DNA of 64,000 bases from Parabacteroides chongii. GTDB taxonomy: Bacteria > Bacteroidota > Bacteroidia > Bacteroidales > Tannerellaceae. A program made the position numbers and the translations under genes. The notes under the pieces are model-generated. The model was not told where the DNA came from. It worked only from the letters and a program-made list of their open reading frames with translations, and did not search any database. Location of the stretch: NCBI RefSeq assembly GCF_029581355.1, contig NZ_CP120849.1:1830501-1894500 (forward strand), in the 5' to 3' direction. Shown in pieces: positions 26,389-34,714 of the stretch (position 1 is its first letter; each line of letters begins with the position of its first letter).

Positions 26389-27060
26389 ATGGAAACTATT
26401 TTTGAAAGAATAGCGTATTGTGTAGAAGTCGGCAAGATCAATGCCGCCACTCCTTATCCGCCGACGATGAAAGGGGAGGACGGTGCCGACGAGTTGACAG
26501 CTGCCGCTCTGGCAGAAGGATATTCACCGAATGAGGTGCTGACCGAAGGACTGATTGCCGGAATGAATCGCACAGGTGTTAAGTTTAAGGAAAACAAGGT
26601 ATTTGTACCGCAGGTACTGATGAGTGCCAAAGCGATGAGCAGCGGTATGAACCATTTGAAAAAATACTTTGCAGACGGTTCAGTCAAGCGGAAAGGGAAG
26701 TTTATCGTTGGTACGGTACAAGGGGATTTGCATGATATCGGCAAAAACCTGGTCTGTATGATGGTCGAAGGAAACGGTTATGAGGTTATCGATCTGGGAG
26801 TGGACGTTTCGAAAGAGACTTTTGTGGAAGCTGTCCGGAAAAATCCGGATGCTTTTGTCGGTATGTCTGCCTTGCTGACGACAACGATGGTCAATATGGG
26901 GCCGATCAATGAGGCTATTAAGGCAGAATTTCCAAAGGTAAAAACATTTGTAGGAGGTGCACCCGTGAACGGTGATTTCGCCCAAAAGATAGGCGTGGAT
27001 TATTATACGGAAGAACCTCAAAAGTTAGTTGAAATTTTAAACCGGTTAGCAGCCAATTGA
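26389..27060 (+). CDS. Corrinoid (cobalamin-binding) methyl-carrier protein
   Basis: Protein of 223 aa resembling MtaC/MtbC/MtmC and the B12 modules of MetH. A helical cap (about residues 35-95, ADELTAAALAEGY to GMNHLKKYF) precedes a Rossmann domain. That domain carries the base-off/His-on motif DLHDIG (Asp113-x-His115-x-x-Gly118), where the His binds cobalt, followed by GYEVIDLGVDV, SALLTTTM and FVGGAPV. It carries the methyl group between the two UroD-type enzymes that flank it, 20 bp downstream of one and 1 bp upstream of the other. Confidence 0.92.
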   Translation: METIFERIAYCVEVGKINAATPYPPTMKGEDGADELTAAALAEGYSPNEVLTEGLIAGMNRTGVKFKENKVFVPQVLMSAKAMSSGMNHLKKYFADGSVKRKGKFIVGTVQGDLHDIGKNLVCMMVEGNGYEVIDLGVDVSKETFVEAVRKNPDAFVGMSALLTTTMVNMGPINEAIKAEFPKVKTFVGGAPVNGDFAQKIGVDYYTEEPQKLVEILNRLAAN

Positions 27061-27061
27061 T

Positions 27062-28129
27062 ATGACACCAAGAGAACGTTTTCTGACCGCTTTGAATGGC
27101 GGCGTTCCTGATAGAATACCTATTACGGAACATCTTTTCAGCCAAAAGCTTTTAAAGGAAGTTTTAGGATATAACACAATCCTTTATGAAGGAAAGGCGC
27201 AGGCCGAACTGGCTGCGAAACTGGGTATAGATGCCATATGGACTCCCATTAACGGTTTCTGTGGCATTGAAGAAACACCTCATGAAAAGGATGAGATTTA
27301 TAAAGATGAATGGGGAGTTACGTATCGTAAAAACGGCTGGCCGATCATAGCCCAGATCGATACGCCTGTAAAAAGCCGGGAAGATTGGGAAAAGTATAAT
27401 TTTCCGCCGGTGGATACGCCATACAGGCTCCGGATTTTTAAAGATACAAAAGAGGCCAATGCCGGTGATCTGGCTATAGTCCTGGGTGCCCTCGGTCCGT
27501 TCACGATGTTATCGTGGTATATCATGGATTTTGAAACTTTGTCGATCACGATGTATACAGATCCGGAAATGATCCATGAAATGAATGAAGCCGTGCTGAA
27601 ATGGACGTTGGACGTTATTCGCCTGGCGATAGCGGATGGCGGTGTCGATTGTGTACAGATTTCGGACGACTGGGGAGGTACGAATTCGTTATTAATCTCT
27701 CCGGATGATTTCCGTACATTTTTTGTCCCGTATTTCAGACGGCTGGTAGAAGGCATAAAGGAGACGGGCGTTCCGGTGATCATGCATAATGACGGAAGAA
27801 TATGGGACGTATTGGACGATCTGGTCGATTGTGGAATAGACGGACTGCATCCTGTAGAACGTGCCGCCGGTATGGACCTGAAAAAGGTGAAGGAAAAATA
27901 TAAGGGAAAGCTGACTCCTGTCGGTAATATCAATAATAAAATAACGATGGCATCTGCAGACCCTGAAGATGTAAGGAAAGAAGTTTTGGAATGTATAAAG
28001 GAAGCCGGAGCCGACGGAGGTTATATTATTGCGACGGATCATAGCATACACGATCTGATCCCGTATGAGAATGTCAAATGTTTGATTGAGACCGTGAAGG
28101 AATACGGAACTTATCCGATTCAGTTTTGA
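27062..28129 (+). CDS. UroD-superfamily methyltransferase, second component
   Basis: Protein of 355 aa, opening MTPRERFLTALNGGVPDRIP, the canonical UroD/MtaA-family start. At the position of the HxC zinc motif it reads MHNDGR (His242-Asn-Asp244), so Cys is replaced by Asp. Near the C-terminus the expected Gly-Cys segment reads IIATDHSIHDLIPYENV. It is therefore distinct from the first UroD-type protein of the operon. It may be the substrate:corrinoid methyltransferase while the other handles the acceptor, or the reverse. A single base separates it from the corrinoid gene. Confidence 0.82.
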   Translation: MTPRERFLTALNGGVPDRIPITEHLFSQKLLKEVLGYNTILYEGKAQAELAAKLGIDAIWTPINGFCGIEETPHEKDEIYKDEWGVTYRKNGWPIIAQIDTPVKSREDWEKYNFPPVDTPYRLRIFKDTKEANAGDLAIVLGALGPFTMLSWYIMDFETLSITMYTDPEMIHEMNEAVLKWTLDVIRLAIADGGVDCVQISDDWGGTNSLLISPDDFRTFFVPYFRRLVEGIKETGVPVIMHNDGRIWDVLDDLVDCGIDGLHPVERAAGMDLKKVKEKYKGKLTPVGNINNKITMASADPEDVRKEVLECIKEAGADGGYIIATDHSIHDLIPYENVKCLIETVKEYGTYPIQF

Positions 28130-28140
28130 ACCGGCAAATA

Positions 28141-28170
28141 GCGGAGGTGAACGGATCGTTCATCTACCGC
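28141..28170. terminator. Bidirectional terminator hairpin between corrinoid operon and MFS gene
   Basis: Stem GCGG-a-GGTGAACG / CGTTCATC-ta-CCGC with a 3-nt loop. It overlaps the last codons of the convergent MFS gene and sits 12 bp past the methyltransferase stop. Confidence 0.6.
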
Positions 28171-29363
28171 AATTTGTTTCTGTTGAAATGGGGTCCTGCT
28201 TTGAGAATGAAAAAGAAGGTCGACAATACCGTCAGGCAGGCCCCGAACAGATAGGCATAATTGAACCCGCCGAACTTCTGTGCAATGCTTCCGCCGATCA
28301 TCAAACCGATGCCGATACCAACATCCCAACTGGTCAGATAGGTCGAGGTTGCTGTTCCGCGCTGACTGTTGGGTGCCAGATTTACGAACAGGGTATTGAA
28401 TGCCGGAAACATCGTACCGAAAGCCACTCCCTGCGACAGGGCTATAGCAATATATAAATAGGAAGTGAATACCGGATTCCATTTCATCAGTGTTTCCAAT
28501 GATGCCAGGGCAAAGAAACTGGCACAGGCCAGATACATACCCAAAGTGATAACCAACGTGATACGTCCTTTATCGACCTGCCGTCCGGAGAACAACCGTG
28601 ATATGGCGAGACCTATTGCCATAAAGGTAAAGTAAAGCCCCGAATTAACGGAAATCCCTATCTCATCCGCATACATGGCGACATAGGTGGTCGTCATTCC
28701 GTAAGGAATGGATAGCATCAGCAGAGAGATGCCTGCCCAACCTCCTTTCATCAGGAAGAAGCGGTCGAGCGAGATCGGTTCTTTCTTTACCGGTTGCTTG
28801 TAGGGCGTTTTGACCAAGTATGCCATGATAAATCCCAGGAAACAAGAGACCAGTGAGCAACCGAAGATCACTTCGTAGCTGAAGCTGGTATGCATGAACA
28901 GCCCGATCATCGGACCGAAACTCATCGCCAGGTTGTTCGCCAGTCCATAATAGCCGATCCCTTCACCGCGCCTGGAAGAGGGCAGAATATCGATCACGAT
29001 CGTATTACCTGAAACCGTCACCATCCCGAAAGCGAACCCATGCAGGATACGCAGCACGATGAATATACTCAACAGGCTGGCAACCATATATCCGGCAAAA
29101 ATGATCATGAACAGGACGTAAGCCAGCAAATACAGCGGACGGCGCGCAAACGTATCCAGCAGATATCCCGAAAACGGACGGATACAAAGAGCCGCTATCG
29201 TGTAGCAGGACAGGATAATTCCGATCATCGACTTGTCTGCCATGAACCGCTCCTGCAGGTAGAACGGTAGGATGGGCAAAATGAGGTAGAAGGCAAAAAA
29301 CAGCAGGAAGTTTGCTGCCAATATATAACAAAAACCGGGTGATACTAATTTATCTTTTGCCAT
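28164..29363 (-). CDS. MFS transporter
   Basis: Integral membrane protein of 399 aa with about 12 hydrophobic helices. Family signs are the segment after TM2 (GYLLDTFARRPLYLLAY) and, in the second half, LFSGRQVDKGRITLV. It resembles proton-driven exporters of the arabinose-efflux/YhhS type. It converges on the corrinoid operon with only 34 bp between stops, so a functional link (uptake of the methylated substrate or release of product) is possible but not shown. A 22-bp-period repeat array lies just upstream of its start. Confidence 0.88.
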   Translation of the reverse strand: MAKDKLVSPGFCYILAANFLLFFAFYLILPILPFYLQERFMADKSMIGIILSCYTIAALCIRPFSGYLLDTFARRPLYLLAYVLFMIIFAGYMVASLLSIFIVLRILHGFAFGMVTVSGNTIVIDILPSSRRGEGIGYYGLANNLAMSFGPMIGLFMHTSFSYEVIFGCSLVSCFLGFIMAYLVKTPYKQPVKKEPISLDRFFLMKGGWAGISLLMLSIPYGMTTTYVAMYADEIGISVNSGLYFTFMAIGLAISRLFSGRQVDKGRITLVITLGMYLACASFFALASLETLMKWNPVFTSYLYIAIALSQGVAFGTMFPAFNTLFVNLAPNSQRGTATSTYLTSWDVGIGIGLMIGGSIAQKFGGFNYAYLFGACLTVLSTFFFILKAGPHFNRNKLR

Positions 29364-29464
29364 TGCAGTGAGTTGTTAGGATAACTTCTTGTCATTTTGT
29401 AAATAAGTAGTGTATATACAATATTTTCGCCGTTATGTCTGCCTGTTTGGTTGCCAATGTTTTT

Positions 29465-29552
29465 GCTTGTCGATAATTATGAACAAGCCTGTCGACAATT
29501 ATCGGCAAGCTTGTTCATAATTGTCAACAGGCTTGCCGACAGTTGTCGACAT
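29465..29552. repeat. 22-bp-period tandem array of quasi-palindromic units (array 1)
   Basis: Four units in exact 22-bp register: 29465-29486, 29487-29508, 29509-29530 and 29531-29552, with a decayed fifth to about 29574. All begin GCYTG; the core of the first is TTGTCGATAATTATGAACAA, almost its own reverse complement. Half-sites therefore alternate in orientation every 11 bp, about one helical turn. There are no unique spacers, so this is not CRISPR. It fills the 261-bp gap between pdxB and the MFS gene, starting about 100 bp upstream of the MFS start. Confidence 0.8.
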
Positions 29553-29624
29553 GCAAGAATGTCGCTGACAAATTTCATTGAATCCGTGTATAAAAAGAAA
29601 TGTGTTCATTTGCTTTTTCCTTTA

Positions 29625-30728
29625 TTATCGGAACCCTAGCTTGTTCAGAAGCATTCTTTCCTTATCTGTCGTATTTTTGACCTTATAGGCGGCAAACTCC
29701 CGCGGATGACTGTAGTTTGCACGAAACCATTCGAACCTTTCGGGCGTATCCCGTAAAGCCTTGTCGACAACAAGCGGATCGAAACTCCGGAAGATTGCAT
29801 GTTCGATACGATGTTCCGTTACTTCGGCCAAATCGATTACCGGATCGACCGGAGCGGGAGGTACGACTTCATTCAGCTTTTCTATTTGTAGACCGAAAAA
29901 GCGTTCGATATTTTCCAGGCAGGTGCGGGTCCCGTTGGCTTTGCCATCGGCAGAGAATCCGGCAATATGAGGAGTGGCTATGGCTGCCAGGCTTAACAAT
30001 TCGCGGTCGATCGCCGGTTCGTTTTCCCAGCAGTCGATCACTGCTTCGCTGATTTTTCCTGATTTCAGGGCTTCTATCAATGCCATCGTATCGTGTACAG
30101 CTCCTCTTGAAGCATTTACAAACCAGGGCTTTTTACATGTTTTGTTGAAAAAATCTTCGTCTGCCAGGTGACGGGTTGCATAAGGCCCTTCCTTTGTCAG
30201 CGGCGTATGGAAGGAGATAATATCAGCTTCTTCGGCGATCGTCTTCAGCGAAACAAATCCGGTCTCGCCTTCTGCTTCAGCCCGCGGCGGGTCATTGCGT
30301 AAAACGCGCATGCCGTAGGCTGTGCAAAGCTTCTCCAGTTCTTTCCCTACATGTCCTACGCCGACTATCCCGATCGTTTTCCCCTGTAACGGTTCATTCC
30401 TGCGAAGGCCGATGGCGATCAGTGAAGACAAAACGTATTGAGCGACTGAAACGGCATTGCATCCCGGAGCATTTTTCCAGGTGATGCCCGCTTCATCACA
30501 ATACTTTATATCGATGTGGTCAAAGCCGATAGTTGCTGTCGTGATTAGCTTGACACGGCTTCCTTCCAATAATTCGCGGGTACATTTGTCGATGCTTCGT
30601 ACAATCAGGGCGTCGGCATCATGGATGGTTGAAGGAGAAAACTCGTTTGAGTTGAGGTATTTTACATCTGCAATCGGTTCGGCTATACCTTTCAGGTAGG
30701 GAACCGTATTATCTGCTACTATTTTCAT
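29625..30728 (-). CDS. pdxB: 4-phosphoerythronate dehydrogenase
   Basis: NAD-dependent D-2-hydroxyacid dehydrogenase of 367 aa in the DXP-dependent vitamin B6 pathway. It starts MKIVADNTVPYL, typical of PdxB. The NAD-binding loop is GKTIGIVGVGHVGKELEKL, and the catalytic Arg, Glu and His lie in NASRGAVHD, the CWENEP region and TPHIAGFSADGKANGT. The C-terminal extension expected of PdxB (dimerisation domain, about 100 residues after the His) is present, separating it from other dehydrogenases of this superfamily. Confidence 0.93.
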   Translation of the reverse strand: MKIVADNTVPYLKGIAEPIADVKYLNSNEFSPSTIHDADALIVRSIDKCTRELLEGSRVKLITTATIGFDHIDIKYCDEAGITWKNAPGCNAVSVAQYVLSSLIAIGLRRNEPLQGKTIGIVGVGHVGKELEKLCTAYGMRVLRNDPPRAEAEGETGFVSLKTIAEEADIISFHTPLTKEGPYATRHLADEDFFNKTCKKPWFVNASRGAVHDTMALIEALKSGKISEAVIDCWENEPAIDRELLSLAAIATPHIAGFSADGKANGTRTCLENIERFFGLQIEKLNEVVPPAPVDPVIDLAEVTEHRIEHAIFRSFDPLVVDKALRDTPERFEWFRANYSHPREFAAYKVKNTTDKERMLLNKLGFR

Positions 30729-30756
30729 TTTGCCCGTATGTTACTGTATACACGGA

Positions 30757-30818
30757 CAAAGGTAATGCTTTCTATGCGATTGATAACATTGCCCATATAA
30801 AAAGATTTTCTACCTTTG
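30757..30818. promoter_or_regulatory. Divergent promoters of pdxB and the DUF4254 gene
   Basis: Minus-strand TACCTTTG at 30757-30764 lies 28 bp before the pdxB ATG. On the plus strand ATTG (30788-30791), a 19-bp spacer and TACCTTTG (30811-30818) form a near-consensus promoter 34 bp before the DUF4254 ATG. Confidence 0.6.
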
Positions 30819-30852
30819 TCAACAGTATTTACAGAAAGCAAAACGATTATTT

Positions 30853-31458
30853 ATGAATTTCAGCGAACAGTGTTACCGGATATTTGAACAGGCTACGAAA
30901 GCGTATCATGTTTCTGATGATGTGGATGCAACTATGCATAATCCGTATGAGGTGAAAAGTATCGAGTTTTATCTTTATTTGAAGAACTGGATTGATGCAG
31001 TGCAATGGCATCTGGAAGATATCATCCGTAATCCGGCGATCGACCCGGTCGAAGCAATTGCGATCAAGCGACGTATAGACAAATCCAATCAGGACCGTAC
31101 CGATCTGGTGGAACTGATCGATAGTTTCTTTCTGGATAAATACAAGGATGTAAAGGTCTTGCCGGATGCAACGATCAATACGGAGAGTCCGGCATGGGCG
31201 GTAGACCGTCTGTCTATCCTGACACTCAAGATCTACCATATGGCCGAAGAGGTGAATCGCCCCGATGCGACTGCTGAGCATAAAGCCAAATGTGAAGAAA
31301 AACTGAAAGTATTGCTGGAACAAAAAAACGACCTTTCAACAGCTTTGGATCAATTACTGACCGATATCAAGGAAGGACGCAAGTACATGAAAGTGTACAA
31401 ACAGATGAAAATGTATAATGATCCGGCCTTGAATCCTGTATTATACGGTAAAAAATAA
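30853..31458 (+). CDS. DUF4254 family protein
   Basis: All-helical soluble protein of 201 aa without a signal peptide. It contains YEVKSIEFYLYLKNWIDAVQWHLEDIIRNP, followed by IDKSNQDRTDLVELID, the conserved core of the DUF4254 family. No reaction is known to me. Its last base is the first base of the downstream heptosyltransferase ATG (TAATG overlap), and this coupling suggests a role in lipopolysaccharide or envelope-glycan assembly. Confidence 0.85.
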   Translation: MNFSEQCYRIFEQATKAYHVSDDVDATMHNPYEVKSIEFYLYLKNWIDAVQWHLEDIIRNPAIDPVEAIAIKRRIDKSNQDRTDLVELIDSFFLDKYKDVKVLPDATINTESPAWAVDRLSILTLKIYHMAEEVNRPDATAEHKAKCEEKLKVLLEQKNDLSTALDQLLTDIKEGRKYMKVYKQMKMYNDPALNPVLYGKK

Positions 31459-32483
31459 TGGCAAAAATACTTGTTATACGACTTTCAGCTATAGGCGATG
31501 TCGCTATGACGGTTCCGGTGATTTACTCTGCCGCCAAAGCGAATCCGCAGGATACGTTTACTGTTCTTACGCAGGCTTTCCTGATACCCGTCTTCATGAA
31601 CCGACCGGCGAATGTAGACGTGATAGGTATCAATACAAAGGCTGCGGAAAAGACCTTACCTGGACTGCTCCGGTTTGCTTCTGCTTTAGTTAAGTTTGAG
31701 TATGATATGGTATTGGATCTGCATAATGTGATCCGTACGATCATCATTCGTAGCTTATTCCGGATAAAAGGGAAAAAGGTCTATGTCGTAGACAAGGCCA
31801 GGAAGGAACGGAAAAACTTGACAGATCGCAATCATAAGAAACTGAAACCTTTGCGTCCGGTAATTGAACGTTATGCCGATGTGTTTCGGGCTGCCGGATT
31901 GAACTATACGGAAACGTTTACTTCCCTTTATGAATCGCATCCCGCTGACCTCTCGGCTATGGAAGCGGTGGCCGGTACGAAAAACGGCAAATGGATCGGG
32001 ATTGCTCCTTTTGCCAAGCACCGGGGAAAAATATATCCGATAGATGATATGGAGCAGGTGGTTGCCCGTCTCTCCGAAAATGAAGATTACACGATCTTTC
32101 TGTTGGGAGGGCGTGGTTACGAGGAAGCTGTCCTGGAACAATGGGCGTTCCAGTATCCGCGTGTGAAAAGTCTTGTCGGACGCTATTCACTGGATAACGA
32201 ACTGGCTTTGATCAGCCGGCTGGATGTATTGCTCTGCATGGATTCCGCCAATATGCATTTTGCCTCTTTGGTCGGAACGAAAGTGGTCTCTATCTGGGGA
32301 GCGACTCATCCGTATGCGGGATTCTATGGTTATCACCAGGATCCGAAGAATGCTGTTCAGCTGGATCTGCCGTGCCGTCCTTGTTCCGTATTCGGACAGA
32401 AACCCTGTTTTCGGGGCGATTGGGCCTGTATGACGCAGATAACACCGGAGAGGATAGTAGGAAAGATAAAAGAAATAATATGA
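31458..32483 (+). CDS. GT9-family glycosyltransferase (heptosyltransferase-like)
   Basis: GT-B enzyme of 341 aa of the LPS heptosyltransferase family. The N-terminus is ILVIRLSAIGDVAMTVPVIYSA and a middle DLHNVIRTIIIRS segment follows. The donor-binding C-terminal half contains CMDSANMHFASLVGTKVVSIWGATHPYAG, the GT9 signature. It adds a sugar to the lipid A-core region on the cytoplasmic face of the inner membrane. Bacteroidetes often use sugars other than heptose, so the donor is uncertain. The stop overlaps the start of the next gene by 4 bp. Confidence 0.9.
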   Translation: MAKILVIRLSAIGDVAMTVPVIYSAAKANPQDTFTVLTQAFLIPVFMNRPANVDVIGINTKAAEKTLPGLLRFASALVKFEYDMVLDLHNVIRTIIIRSLFRIKGKKVYVVDKARKERKNLTDRNHKKLKPLRPVIERYADVFRAAGLNYTETFTSLYESHPADLSAMEAVAGTKNGKWIGIAPFAKHRGKIYPIDDMEQVVARLSENEDYTIFLLGGRGYEEAVLEQWAFQYPRVKSLVGRYSLDNELALISRLDVLLCMDSANMHFASLVGTKVVSIWGATHPYAGFYGYHQDPKNAVQLDLPCRPCSVFGQKPCFRGDWACMTQITPERIVGKIKEII

Positions 32484-33181
32484 AAATCGTAATAAATCCT
32501 TTATATAAAGAGTTTCAAACATTTATCGCTACATTGCCTGAAGTTTTTGAACAGGAAGGCGAAATAATTTTTCAAGGAAGAAATGTTTTAAAACGTTTTC
32601 AGATAAAAGGTATTTCCTTTATTGTTAAAAGATTTAAAAGACCGAATTGGATAAACCGATTTATTTATGTTTCCTTTCGTTCGTCTAAGGCAACACGTTC
32701 TTACCTAAATGGATTGAGGCTGGTAGAGTTTGGAATAAATACGCCATATCCGGTTGCTTATATAGAAGAATATTACTGGGGATTGTCTTATTCCTATTAT
32801 ATTACTTTAGAAGAAAAAGGGATGAAAGAAATCCGTTGTTTTTGTTCGGGTTTCGGGAATGGTGAACCTGTTGGGGTATTGGATGCATTCGGTAAGTTTA
32901 CAGCTGATATGCATAAGAAAGGAGTGTTGCATAAAGACTATTCTCCAGGGAATATATTGTTCGCTTATCGTAATGGTGAAATATATTTTTCATTAGTAGA
33001 TATAAACCGGATGAAATTTGGTGTTATTTCAGAAGAAGAAGGATATAAAAGTTTGAATCGGCTTTGGTTTGATGATAATGGATATAAGAGAGTAGCTTTG
33101 GCTTATGCCAAAGAAGCGGGCTATAATATGGAACATGCTTGGGAAAGGATTCGTTTTTATAAAGATAAGTTTATGAATTGA
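32480..33181 (+). CDS. Lipopolysaccharide kinase (Kdo/WaaP-like)
   Basis: Eukaryotic-kinase-like protein of 233 aa. The start is the ATG at 32480, overlapping the previous stop (ATGA). An ATP-anchoring Lys is near residue 50 (FIVKRFK). The catalytic loop is LHKDYSPGNILF with His151, Asp153 and Asn158, and the metal-binding Asp is at 174 in LVDINRMKF. The family phosphorylates Kdo or core heptose of LPS, which fits its place after a GT9 enzyme. Codon usage is more AT-rich than in the upstream genes. Its 3' end overlaps the convergent gene by 11 bp. Confidence 0.85.
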   Translation: MKIVINPLYKEFQTFIATLPEVFEQEGEIIFQGRNVLKRFQIKGISFIVKRFKRPNWINRFIYVSFRSSKATRSYLNGLRLVEFGINTPYPVAYIEEYYWGLSYSYYITLEEKGMKEIRCFCSGFGNGEPVGVLDAFGKFTADMHKKGVLHKDYSPGNILFAYRNGEIYFSLVDINRMKFGVISEEEGYKSLNRLWFDDNGYKRVALAYAKEAGYNMEHAWERIRFYKDKFMN

Positions 33182-33926
33182 GACTTATCTTTTTGATCTT
33201 CTTCAGTATGGGGGTTTTGGGAAAGTTTTGATGAATATAACTGACTTGTTTGTGGGTAAGGCGTTTCATTTCATGATTTCTCATAAAGCTATCGACTCTT
33301 TTTTCAAATAATTCTCCACCATATACAGGATATCTGCTGGACTCTTCATTGTATTCATTATAAATGGGTTGTTTGAATATGTCGTTTTTAACTAGGTAGC
33401 ATTGGTCTGAAAAACCATATCCAATGTAAAAGTTTTCTGTTTCATCAATGGATTCGTGTGCAGCTTCTTTATATTTATGGTTCCACACAGGATTGGCAAC
33501 GGCAAAGTCCGTATGTTCATTCATTAGTTTGATTGCTTCTGAAATCCAATCAGTAGAAGGTGCTTTCTCCATTCTTGCGTCACTCGAAAAATGCAGATGA
33601 TAAGTTGTTTTACTTAGATAAATCCCAACAAGTTCAGCTATCGAATAGTAATATCCTTTCCCAAATGATTTTTTGTCTATCTGAAAGAAATCAAGAGCTT
33701 CCTGGGCGTAATTTTCAGCAACATAGTAGGCGTCGATAACTCCTTTTCTTATTTTCTCATCTGCGAATTTGCATACTAAAGGAAGGTCGTTGACATTATT
33801 AATAATTAATTGTTTATGTTGAAATGTCGTATTACATCTTTGTATCATTTGATCCAAATAGGGAGTTTGTAAAAGGAACTCCCAGTCATTCTCATAACAT
33901 TTGGTTTCGAAAGTAATTGTATCCAT
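33171..33926 (-). CDS. Putative glycosyltransferase-like protein, GT-A type
   Basis: Protein of 251 aa without signal peptide or membrane helix. I do not recognise a named family. A GT-A-like layout is suggested by an N-terminal beta-strand region with NNVNDLPLV, a central YHLHFSSDARM segment that could supply a DxD-like metal site, and a later GYGFSDQCYLVKNDIF. It sits between glycan genes and 8 bp downstream of a GT2 gene on the same strand, supporting a role in envelope-glycan synthesis. Low GC content is shared with its two upstream neighbours. Confidence 0.5.
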   Translation of the reverse strand: MDTITFETKCYENDWEFLLQTPYLDQMIQRCNTTFQHKQLIINNVNDLPLVCKFADEKIRKGVIDAYYVAENYAQEALDFFQIDKKSFGKGYYYSIAELVGIYLSKTTYHLHFSSDARMEKAPSTDWISEAIKLMNEHTDFAVANPVWNHKYKEAAHESIDETENFYIGYGFSDQCYLVKNDIFKQPIYNEYNEESSRYPVYGGELFEKRVDSFMRNHEMKRLTHKQVSYIHQNFPKTPILKKIKKISLNS

Positions 33927-33934
33927 TTTCTATT

Positions 33935-34708
33935 TTATTTTAATTCCGGGTCTATCTCGTTTTCAGAAATTCTGGATTCCCATATTTTGGCAATAGTTGC
34001 AAATTTATAAAATGCATTTAATCCGCAATAAGTTAATCCTGCTTTGCCATCTCGAAAACCACCTTTTAATATATAAAGTTTGAAAAAGCGAAAAGTCGTT
34101 TCTCCGATTAATGACCAAAAAGGATATTTATTGTTTTTGCGCTTATCCAATTCATTGTCAGTATATTGGTTGGTTTTTCGTATATTTGTTGAAACAGAAT
34201 CATTTGCCAGGTGTATAAAAGCCAGGTCTTTTCTATTTGAAGGGATGACTTCTATTTTCCCTTTAATTTGTGGCTGAGAATGTATAGAAGAAGGCCAATA
34301 AGTATTTTCCTTTTTTACAAAACGCAGCAAGTAACTTGGATAAACACAATGCATAAAGCGTCCCATGAAATAATTTTTCATAGGGATGCGAATACCGGAA
34401 GGACAGTTTTCTTCTTGAATCCGTTTGTATAAGAAATCTTTTAATGCGGGAGGAACTATTTCGTCTGCATCAATGACCAATACCCAAGGATATTTGGCAG
34501 ATTGTATGGCGTAATTACGTGCAGGCTCAACATATCCGGTATTCTCGTGATAGATGATTGTGCAATTATATTTTTGTGCAATTGGAATTGTATTATCTGT
34601 ACTATACATATCACAGATAAGTATTTCGTCGAATCCTTTTACAGCTTCTAATACTCTTTCGAGATACTTTTCTGCATTATAAGTATTTATGACAATGGAG
34701 ATTTTCAT
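33935..34708 (-). CDS. GT2-family glycosyltransferase (WaaE/KdtX-like)
   Basis: GT-A enzyme of 257 aa opening MKISIVINTYNAEKYLERVL. It has the nucleotide-binding EILICDMYSTDNT and a DxD-type motif in LVIDADEIVPP. It closely follows the layout of WaaE/KdtX LPS-core beta-glucosyltransferases, including the YFMGRFMHCVYP and SSIHSQP segments. It probably adds a hexose to LPS core or another surface glycan. It lies 6 bp downstream of the DUF5672 gene in the same orientation. Confidence 0.88.
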   Translation of the reverse strand: MKISIVINTYNAEKYLERVLEAVKGFDEILICDMYSTDNTIPIAQKYNCTIIYHENTGYVEPARNYAIQSAKYPWVLVIDADEIVPPALKDFLYKRIQEENCPSGIRIPMKNYFMGRFMHCVYPSYLLRFVKKENTYWPSSIHSQPQIKGKIEVIPSNRKDLAFIHLANDSVSTNIRKTNQYTDNELDKRKNNKYPFWSLIGETTFRFFKLYILKGGFRDGKAGLTYCGLNAFYKFATIAKIWESRISENEIDPELK

Positions 34709-34714
34709 ATTTGA

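Noticed and set aside
25313..28129. Heme-pathway hemE annotation for the UroD-type genes
   Set aside because: An interleaved corrinoid protein, a LacI regulator and two divergent copies in one operon point to methyl transfer instead of uroporphyrinogen decarboxylation.
29465..29552. Possible CRISPR array
   Set aside because: Units are contiguous 22-mers without unique spacers, are quasi-palindromic and diverge from each other; no cas genes are nearby.
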